64,000 bases of DNA, taken from assembly GCA_040954595.2 (NCBI GenBank), contig CM082580.2, positions 5,766,001 to 5,830,000 on the forward strand, written 5' to 3'. The notes below the pieces were generated by a model. That model worked only from the letters and a program-made list of their open reading frames with translations. It was not told the origin of the DNA and made no database searches. Position numbers and translations under genes: made by a program. The DNA comes from Balanoglossus misakiensis (taxonomy: Eukaryota > Hemichordata). This document shows positions 51,035 through 64,000 of the stretch, piece after piece (the stretch's first letter is position 1; every line of letters begins with the position of its first letter).

Positions 51035-52571
51035 CTACTGTTTAGTTTCTGGATGATTGTAGCTGCCGTTGACGCTGCCCATGTTCTCGTTGTTGTCGGT
51101 CACGCTGTTTTCCTTGACTGTGTACTGGATGGGCTTCTCGCCGGCCTCCAAGTCTTTGCTGTCCAGGGATTTCGTCGCGTGGTGTGTGTTTCCATTGTGA
51201 GGGGTTCGGAAGAGAAGGCGGGATGCGATGCCGATGCAGAAGAACTCGCAGACGACAAGCACGTTGTAAATATCTGCAAGACAAGAGACGTGTCAAAATC
51301 AGACCTATTAGAAACGGGGAAACATCTCTTAGACTTACTGTAATTTCGGCGGTACACATTTCTGTGCTCATATCTCTTGCTCGACTTATGGCATGTACGA
51401 TTTTTCCTGTAGGTTTTAATCACAATATTGCAGTATGAGGAGAACCCGTGGAATATTGAGCAAGGTGGACCGGGTAAGCTTTTAGGGAGAACCTGGAACT
51501 TTAATTTTTGGAGGGTCACCTCTTTATTTTTTTTACCCGCCACTGTGCACAACATCGCATGCGCTTACAACAGGAACATTCTGCAAACTTACTGTAGACT
51601 CTGGCGGTGTTGTCGAACGGATCCTTGCAGGGAATGGCGCCAAAGTTGGAGATGATGGTCAACAGGCCGAGCTGGATGTTGCCGAACAGCAAGGTCAGCT
51701 GAATGGTCATGAACTTGAAGGAGATTTTGTAGTCCCGGAGCGGCACCTTCGAGGCCCCGTGGATGATGCCGATCGCCTGCATGGCGGTGATTGTCGATGT
51801 GACGGAGATGATGATCAGCCACACAAAGGGTTCGTCTGCTCCGACCTGTCAAATTATGCATAGCGACGAAAATATCATATGCCATGCAGTCATCACGTTT
51901 TCAGTTCAGAAAATGACTCTCTGTGACTACCTTTATAACGCCAGAAGAAATATAGATCCGTTCAGTGACCTACCATTCCTGGGTGATAACGTCCATCCAC
52001 CCACAACACCACAGCGACGAACAAGATGGTCGGACGTATTAAAGCGTTCTGCAACACAAGTCTTTTGATCCACGGACTGCTGTGTCTGTGAATGGACAAA
52101 GAACGCCAGGCGCGTTTAATGGGTGGAACACCAATGTTGCTGAGGCCTAATCAATGCGCTATCCTAAGTTCCTATATTCGTCGAGGAAAATACATGTAGT
52201 AAGGATTTCGCATTGTCTGCGCCTGCGTGCTAACTACATGTACTCCTAATCTCCAAAAAATCTAAATAAAGTAAGCTATAGCAGGAATATAGGCATACTC
52301 GCATCGTCAGTGCCAATAACGCCCTTTCTGTCTGTCTGTCTTATAGACAAACGTTTTGTTGCTTGCACGCACTTACTCGGTTATTTTGATCTTCGGCAGG
52401 CAGACACAGCACAGCAGGATTGGGAAGGTGTTGATGCTGACCGGTCTGTCTTGCAGGGTGTGGTGCATGGCATCTGAACCCCCGTAGTAGTCGATCACCA
52501 ACATCAGGAATGTGTACAGCGTCAACGACAGGTAGCTGTGGTACACAGACGTTAAATGGTGATTATTATTA

Positions 52572-52602
<31 letters not shown>

Positions 52603-54277
52603 CCACCCCAGTCATTGCGGTTCTGTCGTAGCCATAGAGGTCTGTGAATTTTCAACTCGCGGTGCCTATACGTATGAGCACACCTTTGTTACCACCCTGC
52701 TGAACGGTCGCCCATACTGTCAGTAACCTTATTTTATATGCATGTACCTACATTTGTATATAAGGGTTTCCCGAATTTATGGTACGTGTACATGACTCAG
52801 CAATATAGCCAATTTCACACAACTACCATTTCAACACAGCTGTCGCGAAGAGATTCTTTAATATCATTATGATACAGGGTGTGTTAGTTTCACAGAGACG
52901 ATGAAGCAATGTAAACCCTGCGGCAAATTTCTGACTGGATCTGCGAGAATTGTCTCGGACAAGGCTACTACAATCATTGGCTGCGGTGACCATTTTACTT
53001 ACATAGAAGCCACGAAGTTGGTTAACATTGCTGAACGAGGCACAAAGAGTCCCACGCATGACGTCACACTGAACGCCTAGAAGAAAAACGAGTCAAATAC
53101 GAGAGTTATTGCTACATGTCGTTTGGTCAGTACCTACACGTTTTGCATTATTTTTCTAGCAAAAATATCCATTTTATCTCTGGTATCTTTCAAATTTAGG
53201 AAACTGAATATTGATTGTCAATATTTCGGACAACGTGCATTCACGAGATACTCTCTACATAAATTTGCCATTGCATACAATTTTGCATAATAAAAAAGTA
53301 CACATTTTGGAACAACAATACGACATAACCATACTTTAAAACTAAAATCAGGAAATAACATCAAAAAGAGAAAAAATACTAAGTTTTAGACTTTTTTAAT
53401 ACTTCATTGCCTTCATTACCTTTGGCTTATTTAGTTAATGATCACGAGCTTCATGTGGGTTTTACTATGCCACGTATACTTACCGGATAAATTCCCAGTA
53501 GCCAGATCATTCTGTTTCTCCGAATTTTGGAGGGAATAGACTTTTTCATGAAATGCACAGACTCCAGGAATAGAATGCACGTGATAGCTGTCAATATCGG
53601 CACGACGATCAGCATCACTTTCTGTCCGATCGTTGCCTCTGTTCAATTAACGAAAGAGAGTTTAATAGTATCGTTCAGCAGTTCGAACTTTCGATCACCA
53701 ATCGTGAGCAGCGCAGGCGTCTCGGGTTTCAAACTGAAACGTGGGATTCGACTCCACATTTGCCGTAAGGTAGAATCGTTTGAAGCAGTAAATCGCGGCG
53801 ATCTGGCGGTTAGAGGAGAAATTAAATCACCAGATCAAACTGAACGTGCACCAGTAATTGCCAAAGTTGGGCTCAAAAGAGCATTAATACGTTATACAGC
53901 CATCAAACTATTATCAACACGATTGAAGACATGTAATGTGGGGGTGGAATCCAAGGGGCGTTTACAACGAGAAAAATAAAACCGCGAAAATCGAGAATGC
54001 GTGCGCGAAATCAGATAAATGTTTAACTCAAACAGCTGAAGAACATTTTCGGGTGTTTTATTTTTTACAACCGGGATGCATCCTCGTTCGAAGAGACACT
54101 TTCACTAGTTCGACGCGTGCAAGTATTGCAATCTTTATACTCAAGTACTGTTCGACATGACAGACTTGACGGGGTGGAGGGAATGATGTCCCTGCCGCCA
54201 ACGGAGTGATACTTACCGCCGATGATTTCGTACGAGTACGGGATCGACTCGCCGCACGAAGACGAATTGTCAGCCAT
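51035..54277 (-). CDS. Organic solute transporter alpha-like protein, copy B (SLC51A/TMEM184 superfamily)
   Basis: Seven exons, minus strand: 54217-54277, 53484-53638, 53003-53076, 52377-52535, 51974-52085, 51593-51845 and 51035-51273; 350 residues. Exon lengths 61, 155, 74, 159, 112, 253 match copy A (61, 155, 74, 159, 109, 253), and only the last differs freely (239 against 275). The protein starts MADNSSSCGE like copy A's MADNSSLCGE. Seven hydrophobic segments, a CCVCLPK cysteine loop (copy A CCCVCIPK), DYYGGSD, LVLQNALIRP, AMQAIGIIHGAS and IPCKDPFDNTARVY are shared. The hydrophilic C-terminal tail is different in sequence. One codon is gained at the start of exon 5 (EHSSPWIKR against ENSKLLRR). 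The last base of exon 3 plus exon 4 gives ATC where copy A has ATG. A splice acceptor (cctttttcag) lies 22 bp before the ATG, so a noncoding first exon upstream is likely. Role as for copy A; substrate unknown. Confidence 0.87.
52567..52603 (+). repeat. (ATG)n microsatellite in OST-alpha B intron 3
   Basis: About 10 ATG units, just upstream (minus strand) of exon 4. Simple sequence. Confidence 0.9.
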
Positions 54278-57231
54278 CTTGGAGCGTTGCGACGAAACTC
54301 TGAAAAAGGCAGAGAATCCCATCCTTTATATTCGCTGCACAAAACACACAGAATATCCACAGCGTGCGTGCGCATGTGATGAGAGCTTCTTGATGAATTT
54401 GTTGTGACGTGTAGGCGGGACCCAGCAAGAAGAATATAGTAGCAGTGTCCTTGAACACAAAGGCCAGAAGAGAAAAAAAGTTGTCGAGGAAGCTAAAACC
54501 GGCGCCTCCACTTCGACTGTTACAGTGCGATGTGACAGAGGACGTGGTTTATATCCATATAACCCTCGTTCGATATGACCGAAGTAATAAAAATGGTCAA
54601 TTAAAATAAACAGTCATTATTTGTACTATTTTGGTCAAGGACAATGATTCTGTATGCATCGTTCTTACCACAAGGAAGACATAAGGCAAATAAAACTATT
54701 ACTCTGTACATTTCTCCAAAAAAGTTTGGGCATGTGTTGTGTGAGATTACGATGGCGCGTTTTATTATATTAATAGTGAGTTGTACACAGCTTGCCTCGT
54801 GCCCCGGTGAAGTCTTAAAATAAAATAAAAGACAAATTATCAACAGTGGTTTAGGGTCGACGGGGTCATGGTAACCACTTAGCCCTCTGCACCGTCGCTG
54901 TCGAGGCCTATTTCTTGGTCTGCTTTCTGCTGTAGGGTTTCCTCAAGTGACCTTAACTTCGTTTTGTCTGTTAATCGTCACCAGCAGACAAACTCGAGAT
55001 AAACCTGTTCTAACGCCATTTCCCCGGTAGCATTTGTCAAAAGACCCAGGCACAAGACGTCACTTTAGCAGATATTCGATTATTTAGGCGGGGAAAAAGT
55101 ATCGGTGTTTCGCTTCTTTTTCCATTTAGGAGATTAAGCGTCTCTGCCGACCAGCTGAGTCGCTTCAAAGAAGTGTCGTTTAGGCCGATATAGCTGTCAG
55201 TGTGTATGTGTGTGGTGGTATCGCTTGAAGTGGCTGATTGTGTTCGTGTAGGCCGACTGAAATTTGGCTGATTTTGTCTTAGGCAGCTTTTAGCAGTTGC
55301 CAGGGACTTGGTTGACGGCGTGTGGAAACAACCGGCGCAGTTTTATAAGATTGGTCTTATATCAATCTTTAACGCGTGGTCGTTTGACTTCTGGGAGATT
55401 GACAAGCAGGCCGGCAGACAGGCAGGCAGAAAGACAGAGAGACAAAGGGACGGGGAAGAGTGAGAGAAAGAAACACATCGGCATACCTGAGTACAACATG
55501 TACAAATTGGTCTGAGCAATGGCCGTTTGCTGTATTTCAGTTGATGTCTTTTTCATCATGCCTATATTGTCAGGATGTGTTCCACCACTGACGCTATAAC
55601 TATTTCATAGACCCACCAGTGAGTTTCAACTTGGTTCTTGGTACAAAAAGACGAAAACCGTCTTCGTTTATTTCGCACATGCCTCGGTATCATCTGAACA
55701 CTGGCTAATAAAACCGGTCCGGTTCCCAAGGTCACAGTGTATCAAGCACGTTGCCGATTTATCTGAAATCTAGACTCGGAGAAGCTCACAAAACTGTCCA
55801 CACCTATAATCATAAGCTTCAGCACTTCAATATGAGTTATGAATTTATATGGGCGTCCGCACTGGAGGAAAATATTTATATGGCCGGCCTTCGTCAATTT
55901 ACGACCCGAAGAGGAGGATGTATCTCATGGTATATTTCGCCACCCCTCCACGACTGTGCCTAATTAACTGATCTCAACAGTCTTATCATAATTTTATCGG
56001 CAAACACTCGTTTACATCGCCCATCGTCTGACATCCACGGTGTTAAAAATAGACATTTAACAGCTCTGCAAACTTTGGCGCGTCTATTTTTGGTCGCTAT
56101 CGTCTGTTTTAAATCTGGGGTTCTAAAATAAGCGGCGGTTCTTCAATATTTAGTGAATATTTTGGCGTTTGACGTTATTGCGTGTTAAAGCGCGGAAAAG
56201 GGCGCCTGCCCTTTGCCCATTTATCGTGCGGTTGCTTGTCTGTGTAATGACCACTCCAAAGACCTTGCAGATGCCAATTGGGAATTTCATCCATAACGCG
56301 ACCAAGCTCGGGTCAGTGCTAGCATACGGGTATACCCGTGCGGTCGGTCACCGTCCGTTCGCACGGGTCGTCAGCTCGACTACAGTCTCCCCAGCGAGCC
56401 TGTTGGAGTAAACTGAACTTTACCCAGATGGTCACTTTCTTTGATATGTAAATGATAGTCTCATTACGCATGTATGTGTTATGTAAGCTTGGTGGGTTTT
56501 TTCCGTTCTTGTGGGTGTTCAACTCAATTCAGACTTGGTCGGTGATGTTCATCCACTACACGTGTTGGTGTCCAATAAAGTAAGTGACTGTACTGAAAAC
56601 AAGCTATCGCTTCCTCTCGTTATATCATTGCACCGTACGCAATGAACTACCGCATCTCAACAGAGCTCTTGTCTCATTTTCGGAGAGGAAAGGCGTTGGT
56701 GCATGGGCGAAGATGGCGGTCACTGCCTAAAATCGAAACATGAAGTACGGTTACGCAGAGTAGAATAAAAAAATGCTGTGGCAACGTCTCAAGGCTGGCC
56801 ACTGGGAAGTGACATCGCCACTGTAAAGGAAAAAAACACTGACTAAAAGATTGCCGTTCGCGTTCTATCTGTAATTGCCAAAGATACAATTCGAACGCCA
56901 GGAATCCAAAGACTGCAGAAGCGCAAAGCCCGAAATGCGGAGGTTATCAAGTCATTAATAGGCGGCTGTCGATCATTAAAACAAACACCTCCCGCGTGAG
57001 AAACGTTATTCCTGCGGTTACCGGGGAGGAGAGGTTATTCAGCCCTAGATTCGCATTCCGTCGTCAAAACCGCAGAGACCCTTGCCACGGAATCTTCCGC
57101 CATAAAGGGTGTCGATATTTCATAGAGAAGGAAGCGGTGCAATTAAGCAACAAAACGAAAGAATTATGCTTCAGACAACCATCACTTTTCCTTATTTTCC
57201 TTATTTATGAAATTCATCCATAGCAAACAAT
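54278..57231. other. Gene-poor region upstream of OST-alpha B
   Basis: About 3 kb without supported exons. The (ACAG)-rich stretch at about 55414-55445 is a short simple repeat. The 5' noncoding exon of OST-alpha B is expected somewhere here or further right. Confidence 0.4.
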
Positions 57232-57365
57232 GAGGCAATGAGAAGTAAAGTGCCTTGCTCAAGGGCAAACCATCGGGGCCAAGAAGTTACCATCCTCAGA
57301 TAGAAAATCCACGTTGAACCCACAACCCTGAGTCCCGGCACCCTGACCACTAGTGGCCACGAGTT
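57232..57365 (-). repeat. tRNA-derived SINE fragment, reverse orientation
   Basis: On the minus strand this contains CGTGGCCACTAGTGGTCAGG, GGGTTGTGGGTTCAACGTGG (B-box-like) and, at the other end, GCCCTTGAGCAAGGCACTTT, the same order as the SINE at 3364-3630. It is shorter and more diverged. Confidence 0.6.
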
Positions 57366-60300
57366 TTAGAAGGATAGACAGGTGCGTTCTTGGCGGGAGA
57401 AAACTCTCCCCAGAAGCATAATAAGTCTCGATTATCAGCGTCAAATTCATGCCATACATTCTTGTATTTTTAACTAGACATTTTCAATTCTTTGGATAAA
57501 TTGCGAGTATTGCCATTCCACGAACAAAACAAAACAAAAACTCCAGTAGTAGAAATCTGGCGGATTAAGCAGATCTCTGTAATAACTGCAGCATCCACCC
57601 GGCCAAAATGTTATAACCTTTGTACGAGTAAGTGAACTTTCCCGCGGTACACCCACACACAATTACAGTACATGTACTATGACCATTACCTATTGTTCTT
57701 TTTTATAATAGTGATGATAGATACATATTTTTTTTTCAAATGATTGTGTTCTTTCATTATTAATTTTTTGATATTGTGCCAGGAAAGTAATAGAGGGCAA
57801 GGATTCATTGGGAGACAATGTTTCAGGTATTTTTTCGGTTTCCCGAAAGTATTCCCAAATTTTGATAATATATATAACTATCGTAGAGACTTTTTGTCTT
57901 AAAAATCGAAGTTCTTTTCATTTGTTTTAATCACAAGCTGCAGAGAATGTGTGCAGACTTTTGGGTTTACTAGCTTAACCAGTCTGATGTGATTGGACTC
58001 AGGAAATTCGGTGTACTTCAGTGCCTCGCCACACCGTAATCGACCCCCCCCCCCCCCACTCCTCCCAGTTTCTATTCCGCCCTCTGGTGTCATTAAATCA
58101 CGCACTGCTGAACATATATATCCGGGAAAGCGCAAAGTGAAAATAACATGGAAGGCGTTTTCCACATTTTGTCCATTAAACCTTCAGTACTCTGCCCATG
58201 TCTCTATCCAGAAAAAACAAAGAAATAGCGCTGAATCAAATATGTGGTACGGTACGCCCGCTGGCACGCCGAGAGTTGCCATGAGAACGGTATTTGCATG
58301 TACAGAGAACGCTCACCAGTCTTTGCTATAGGGCACAAACAGACACCATAAATAAAATCTGACAAGATTTGATATTTCGAATGCTCCGAGTGAGTCCTGT
58401 CTGCAAAGTGGACCTTGCATGGACAAGTCGAGCCAAAGTACGAGTCGATGCCATTCCTTGTGCATAGTCGACTTCTCCAACTGAAATCAGAGCTGGTGTA
58501 CATGTGTTTGAGTTTTTTTCTCGGCAAAATAGCTGTGCTACACACACTCACTTTTTACGACCGTGCATAAAGAGATTATCGGTCCGCAATTCAAGTCAAC
58601 CGATTGACTTCTAAGTGAGACTAACAATAATCAAAACCTGAGCGAAACAAAAAAATCTAAATATCGAACACAATCGCCACCAAAAACAAGACCTAAGAAA
58701 TATCAGACCGTTTCATTGTCATTTTATTGCATCTGTTCTATCTTAGCATAAAACACATTCTGAGCCCTATAGAACATGTAGAAAGCAAGATTAAAGGGAC
58801 AAAGCCCTCCAAGTTCTGGCGAAATTTAAAATCACCACCATAGAGGGCGCAATGGGCAATGTCTTTATATGCATGCATACACTGGTCCAAACACCGTTCT
58901 TTTCCTTTTTTCCGCTCGTCTCTGTGATCGAAGTTTTTAGGTAATCGGTCTTCAAGCTCTTTCTCTAAAAGTTTTCACCCCGCTTTGATCAATGTCCTGA
59001 GCAGTCTAAGATATGTCGTACAGTGCAACTTTGAAGCGCGTAGTTCAAAGCGTGAGGAAGTATTCGTTTGAATCTGTACCTGGGCCTCGAACAAGTATAT
59101 AGCTCACTTTTAACGGGCTGGATATGTTTAGTTTCAACTTGGTCAACGAAATAACTATGGATTAATATCTCACCAACCTTAACAAATCTGCGGTGCGTTC
59201 GTGAATCGTGAACATACATGTACAACTTGATACGAACAGAAATCAGGCACTGGTGTGAGTGATGTGGTGTTCACTCACCCGCCATCGGCGGAATGCGTTG
59301 CGTTGCATGCTAATTAATTTTATACAAGATATTTACGCCTTGATTCACGATTCACGATTCAACGTTCCATGGACGGGTAGCGTTACTTTGATTGCGTGGA
59401 ATTTGCATGTAATAAGTTTCCACATGTATCAAGCTGTTAGAATGCTTTTATGGCTGTGGAAATTTCTGATTTCAGTGTCGAGGAAGCTCTCTTCGGTCTC
59501 TCAAGCTGTCGACAGTGCCCACTGATCATCCGGGGTATTTGTGAAAGGCACTCCCGACGACCAAACCACTTGCAATTTATATTCTCCTCAGCAGACCCTT
59601 GAGGAGTTTAAACGTCATAAAAATCGCTTTTAATAAACGCACGCCGATAACCTTCAGGCCGCGGGTGCTTAAACTTTTCATTTTTAAGAGTGTTCGGCGC
59701 ATGTGAAAACAACCAGTTTGACAGAAACGTCAACCCGTTGTATTTGCTGTCGTTCAGGGGTCAGTGAAGGTAAAGTCCCCCGGCAACGGACAGAATACGC
59801 CACAGAGGGGGGTTGCTCACATCATGCATACGACTGTTTCGTCGTTTTTTGTACATTTCTTTCTACTTTTAACGCGAGTATACCCATTCTGGGGTGGGGT
59901 GGGGTGGTAGTTGAACCAGCTCCGAGGGGCAAACTAGCGGCAACGCTGCTGGGTTTCGTAAGATTCACCAGAAAAATGAAGAGCGTTGAATATAACTACG
60001 TATAATCGAGCTATTTGCAAGTCCTGATTGACAACTTTTAGACCCGAATCCTTCAAAACGTAACGCAAGAAACTGTAAACGCACTCACCTCGCCAGAAGA
60101 TAGACGTGAACTTGACAGTGAGAGTTCACACGGCCCCGGGCGTCCGGTGAAACTTTTAGCCGATTCTGCCAGATTGTAGCGAAGTGCGGTGTTAAATACC
60201 CCACATGTTTTGAGCCGTCATAAATTACGGGCCGTTTGACTTATTTATCGCAATGGGCAATATAAAATCAACAAAACGGGCACTTTCGTTGTCAAAGCTG

Positions 60301-61805
60301 TCAGAAAACGTCAGGTGCGTGGTGTACCTGTCTTCAGAAAGCCCTTTAACTCGCCGAGCATTTTATCTTGACTTGCATAAATACTTTGGTATCCCAGTAA
60401 AGAGTATAATCAACACCAGTGAAACTTGTTGCCCCAGTTTTCTGGTCAAGCAAGGGGTAAGTTATGACGATGGTGGTCGGAAGGAAGAAAATGGCGGGTG
60501 GGTGCGGGTGAGTGGCAGTTTTACTTATTGAATTTCTGGTGAATTTTATTGCATTCGCGGTTTTTTCTGTTGCAGTGCACAAAATAAAGCAGAATATTCC
60601 ACATCAAAATTACCGCTGTCGGCGACCCCTTATTAACATCATATCTCGATGACTTCTTATGGTTTTACGGGCTTGTAAACACGCCACCCGACGATTGTTC
60701 CTCGTCAAAACTCCTCAGATCGACATATAAACTACTAGCATAAAAACACACTTTGCACAAATACGGAAATATGGTCGCATCGCCTAAGATCTTATGACCG
60801 CAGTCTGTCGCCAACTTGAATGCAAGTGCGCCATATTGGTCCTGCGTCTAGAGGAATGCCACCTGCAGAGTCTGCGCCGTTGTCAAGGGCAAGTTCACAC
60901 CCCAGATGGCGTTTGTAAAGAAAGTTAAACTGGCAGGTTAAACATTCTCATTCCTCCGCCTAATTGTTGCCATAGTTACTGCAATATTAGTGACCTTGCC
61001 AAAATACTGTGCAAGCTTTGAATGTTGACCGACCATTTATATCGATCGCTCAAAAAAATGAAAAGTTATTCCGAACACCTGTGCGCTTTTAACAAGTCCA
61101 GTTCCATGGTACTACAGCTGCAGCTTGCAGAACAGCGAAGGCGACAGCGCATGCTATCATAGAAGCGCCAGTTTCGACCCTAAAAGGCGTGGGGGCTGAA
61201 CCTGTCCCAAATGCCATATGCCCACCTTCACATGTCCACTTCAAGGTGACCTTGATACAGACTTAAAACAGTCGCGATGACGTCATAATTCAACCCATCA
61301 TAGATTTTGGTGATGATGATGAAAGCCTGAGAAAACTTAAAGGTCCTACCACGTAGAGAAAACAGTGCAAAGAACGCGATATTGCGCAACAAACCGCAGA
61401 TTGAAATTTAAATCCAGACGTGCATATATACATGCACCAAGAACATTTAGCAAAATGTTATGGGTTTTCAAAGCTTGTTCAAATCCTCCATTTAGCAGAC
61501 GTCCCAATGAGCAATAGTACTGCCTTTTAAGTTTACCATTGGGAGCTTGCACAAACGCAGAGCATGCCTTGAGCTAAAATACCTCCCACTAATTATAAAT
61601 GATCAATCTTAAGCCAAGAAGTCGTGACGGATACAGAACCGCGTAGAAAGTGAAATTAGTTTTTTTTTTCCATAGGCATTGGGGAATTATGCCACTGAGC
61701 GCCTAAAGGGCTGAAATTAGCCCGTGTTTTTGCGATGAAAAATCTTCGCTTACCGAATCCGTGCCTTCTTTGCATAGCTCAATCACATACACAGACCTAA
61801 CATAC
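57366..61805. other. Gene-poor region, right arm of window
   Basis: No supported gene. Items seen: a C run at 58046-58058, a solitary TTAAAGGGACAAAG at 58792-58805 that matches the terminus of the 355-bp palindromic MITE without the rest, and an exon-like segment on the minus strand at about 58305-58490 that is open in all three frames and so cannot be phased. A GC-rich minus-strand segment ending GGCGAG|GTGAGTG at about 60088 looks like a 5' UTR exon donor. Confidence 0.4.
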
Positions 61806-62852
61806 CTTCTGGTAAACTATGATCAGCTCGTTAATCGCTAGGTATCCAAAGTTTTTCTTTGTGACTGCGGGGTTGTGGTCTAGGTTGGCCGTCGTGCATG
61901 TAACTGTACACAGGATCAACGTCCCCAGGACTGAAATTTCAGAGTGTGTTTGTCGTTTAATGTAAAGTTTTTTTAATACTATATCATTCGGTTCGATGTT
62001 GGCATTATGACTTATGAAGATTTACTTCGTGGAAGTGGAATTCGCTGCATCATTTTCGGCGTAAATTATAATTTAATGTGCGTTTTATCTCAGATCATGC
62101 CACAACCACGCGGCTGCTGCGTGTTCATGGACGTGTGTGTGTATGTTTCGAGGGACAAAACAAAACACATTATTTTTATTTTGTGGGAGTCAGCTTCTAA
62201 AACCGTCTTGGCTCGTATACGCTATTTGTCTCAGACCCCAACATTAAATATTTGATATCGGTGAGTGCGTTGCTCCAGCTATGATTAACGTCGGCTTGGA
62301 TTAATTACCACGTTAGTTGATAAATCATCCCAAAAGTCCGGTTCAACCGTCTACTCAGACCCGTCACGACAGTTATTGCTTGGTACACAACCAAAGGAAT
62401 CTAAACGTCGAGGCGGGGCACGTGTATAGCTTTGATCGGGGAAGGCAATGCTGGCGGTCGAACCGAAAATGTATCAACCACCTGTAATGACGCATCCAAT
62501 GCCAAAAAAAAACACGCGAGTGTGTGACGTAACAGATTGTGCGTAGTCCCGTGCGCAGTCGGGCAGCTTTGGTGCATTCCCAATAAACTTTATCCAACTA
62601 CTCGTTAGTTTCATTTCATTTCGGAAATCGGGATGCATAGATCCATGGTTTTCGGAATGCAAATGCAGATCCCTTGTCATCTGGTGACACCCTATGCTCT
62701 TGGACGCGCGTTTCACACAGACTGACGAAATATTCCTGTTATTTATAAATATTAATTTTCTCGCTGGTCGTTCAAGACGGTGATTTTTGACCTGAATCAA
62801 CGCTGGAAAGATTTGTGAGCTTTTCACAGCTACCTTGCCCTACTTCAGACAT
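61806..62852 (-). CDS. Possible two-exon 5' end of an unidentified secreted protein
   Basis: Minus strand: a candidate first exon at 62834-62852 (ATG at 62850-62852, encoding MSEVGQ plus one base, donor G|GTAGCT) and a second at 61806-61930 (acceptor ctgaaatttcag, donor AAG|GTATGT). Phases fit, and the join gives a signal-peptide-like start followed by ANLDHNPAVTKKNFGYLAIN and ELIIVYQK. I do not recognise the family and cannot find the next exon. A second frame of exon 2 is also open for about 32 codons, which weakens the case. Confidence 0.25.
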
Positions 62853-64000
62853 GGTTCCACGGACAATAAATCAAATTATTAAAAATGAATGATAAGACTC
62901 GATGACCAGTTAATCACAATTTACTTGGTCATACATGCATGCTTGCCACAAGACGGAGTTATAGCATAGACCAGGGTCTACGGTTATAGTCATCGTCCAC
63001 AGCGTCGGTTGCACGGGAAGTTTCTCTTACAGATTTGCTCCAAGTTTGTTGTTGTTGTTGTTGTTGTTAATGTCCTTGTAAGTCCATTTAGATCGAACTG
63101 TCTCTTTCGCATCGCGGTTTTGTCAGCTGCCGCGCCCACACCCGATATCTGAAATACTAGCTCGGGTAGAATGTGAAGGGTCAACGATGCGTTTATTTCC
63201 ACGAATAGGCGAGTCAGCCAGTTTAAGGTCGTCATTTAAAAATCATTGTTCATAAATCGTTATTGCAAAGGGGGGTATGCATGTGTGTACGTGTTGGTCG
63301 AAATCTAATTGTCTCTGTATAAAGGTGATTGGCCAGTTTTTTTGAAACTGTGAAGCAATTAGATCTGCCTGAATTTGATAAACAACGCTCCCTCCCCCCC
63401 CCCCCCCCCCCCAAAATGGGAAAATGAAAGTTGGGGGCGGTGGCAGAGATGGACTATAAACTTGATAGTCGCTGTTTTGGATTTCCAGTGCGTGAAAAGT
63501 ATGGTCAAGGGTTCAATTGATGGGCGGCGTGACTGGTCATAAATAAAGAAGATAAACAAACAAAAGAAATATTATTTTGAATATTTGAAATTCCCCCATA
63601 GCAACAGAGTATCAAAGGTGAAGTAAAATGAAATGAACAACTACAACAATACTTACAATACAACAATAGGTTATACTTACATTTATTATGTTAATGTGCT
63701 TGATTAAAGTGAATTTTCTTGAGTTAAAAGCAATGTTAAAACGATTCATTTAGAATTAGAACCAGCATAGGAGACTGATTTTAATATGTAATGTGTCTTT
63801 CACATAAAATTTTCTAAAATTGCTACTAAGGATAGTAAAAGCTTGATTAAATGTTGCCACGTGACTTTATCTCTGTTATACTATTATGTCAATCGCCGGT
63901 AGTTTTGTAATCAATTGAGATATATAGATTTTTTAATACCCTGTACTTCCAAGCATGGTTGTGCGCGGTTCGAAACTAACATCAGAGAATTCATCATCTC
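62853..64000. other. Right end of window
   Basis: No gene seen. Contains a (GTT)n run at 63047-63069 and a C run near 63396-63412; from 63540 the sequence is AT-rich and featureless. Confidence 0.4.

Noticed and set aside
58305-58490. Minus-strand segment between a good acceptor and donor
   Set aside because: Open in all three frames, so phase and coding status cannot be decided; no link to the candidate gene at 61.8-62.9 kb.

Overview
This window looks like nuclear DNA of an invertebrate animal. Coding exons of about 30-640 bp are separated by introns with GT..AG borders, and the window carries a tRNA-derived SINE, several palindromic MITE families and many simple repeats. The gene content (a ZSWIM2-type E3 ligase, PA28-gamma/PSME3, collagen-C1q proteins, a chondroitin-synthase-type glycosyltransferase and OST-alpha transporters) and the intron-rich layout fit an invertebrate deuterostome. 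A cephalochordate (amphioxus, Branchiostoma) is my best guess, but it is an inference I cannot confirm without a search. All exon models below were built by hand from splice sites, reading phase and family knowledge.

Layout. 1-3.9 kb: the 3' part of a ZSWIM2-like ZZ/RING ubiquitin ligase gene (+), with a SINE in its last intron. 4.4-7.3 kb: two tandem paralogous membrane proteins (-) that resemble the 2-TM SLATT effector domain known mainly from bacterial conflict systems. 8.2-21.2 kb: three tandem copies of a ~4.0 kb unit, each with a TATA promoter, an apparently untranslated or barely coding 5' exon and a secreted collagen/C1q-domain gene (+). Copy 2 carries an 806 bp Harbinger-like insertion. 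Copy 3 appears to have moved its start codon into the upstream exon. 21.7-25.6 kb: an eight-exon psme3 gene (-), complete from start to stop. 26.9-29.1 kb: a three-exon CHSY/CSGALNACT-type glycosyltransferase (+) without an N-terminal glucuronosyltransferase half. 29.1-43.1 kb: a gene-poor stretch with repeats and one isolated exon-like ORF. 43.1-46.1 kb (+) and 51.0-54.3 kb (-): two OST-alpha (SLC51A-type) genes in tail-to-tail orientation with nearly identical exon structure. 54.3-64 kb: gene-poor, with one weak two-exon candidate near the end.

The genes do not form one pathway. The shared theme is local duplication: SLATT-like x2, C1q x3 and OST-alpha x2 (inverted). The most unusual signals are the SLATT-like pair, the start-codon relocation in C1q copy 3, the amino-acid variability concentrated in one patch of otherwise near-identical C1q copies, and a set of palindromic elements. 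Two near-complete copies of one 355-bp palindrome sit in introns of two different genes.
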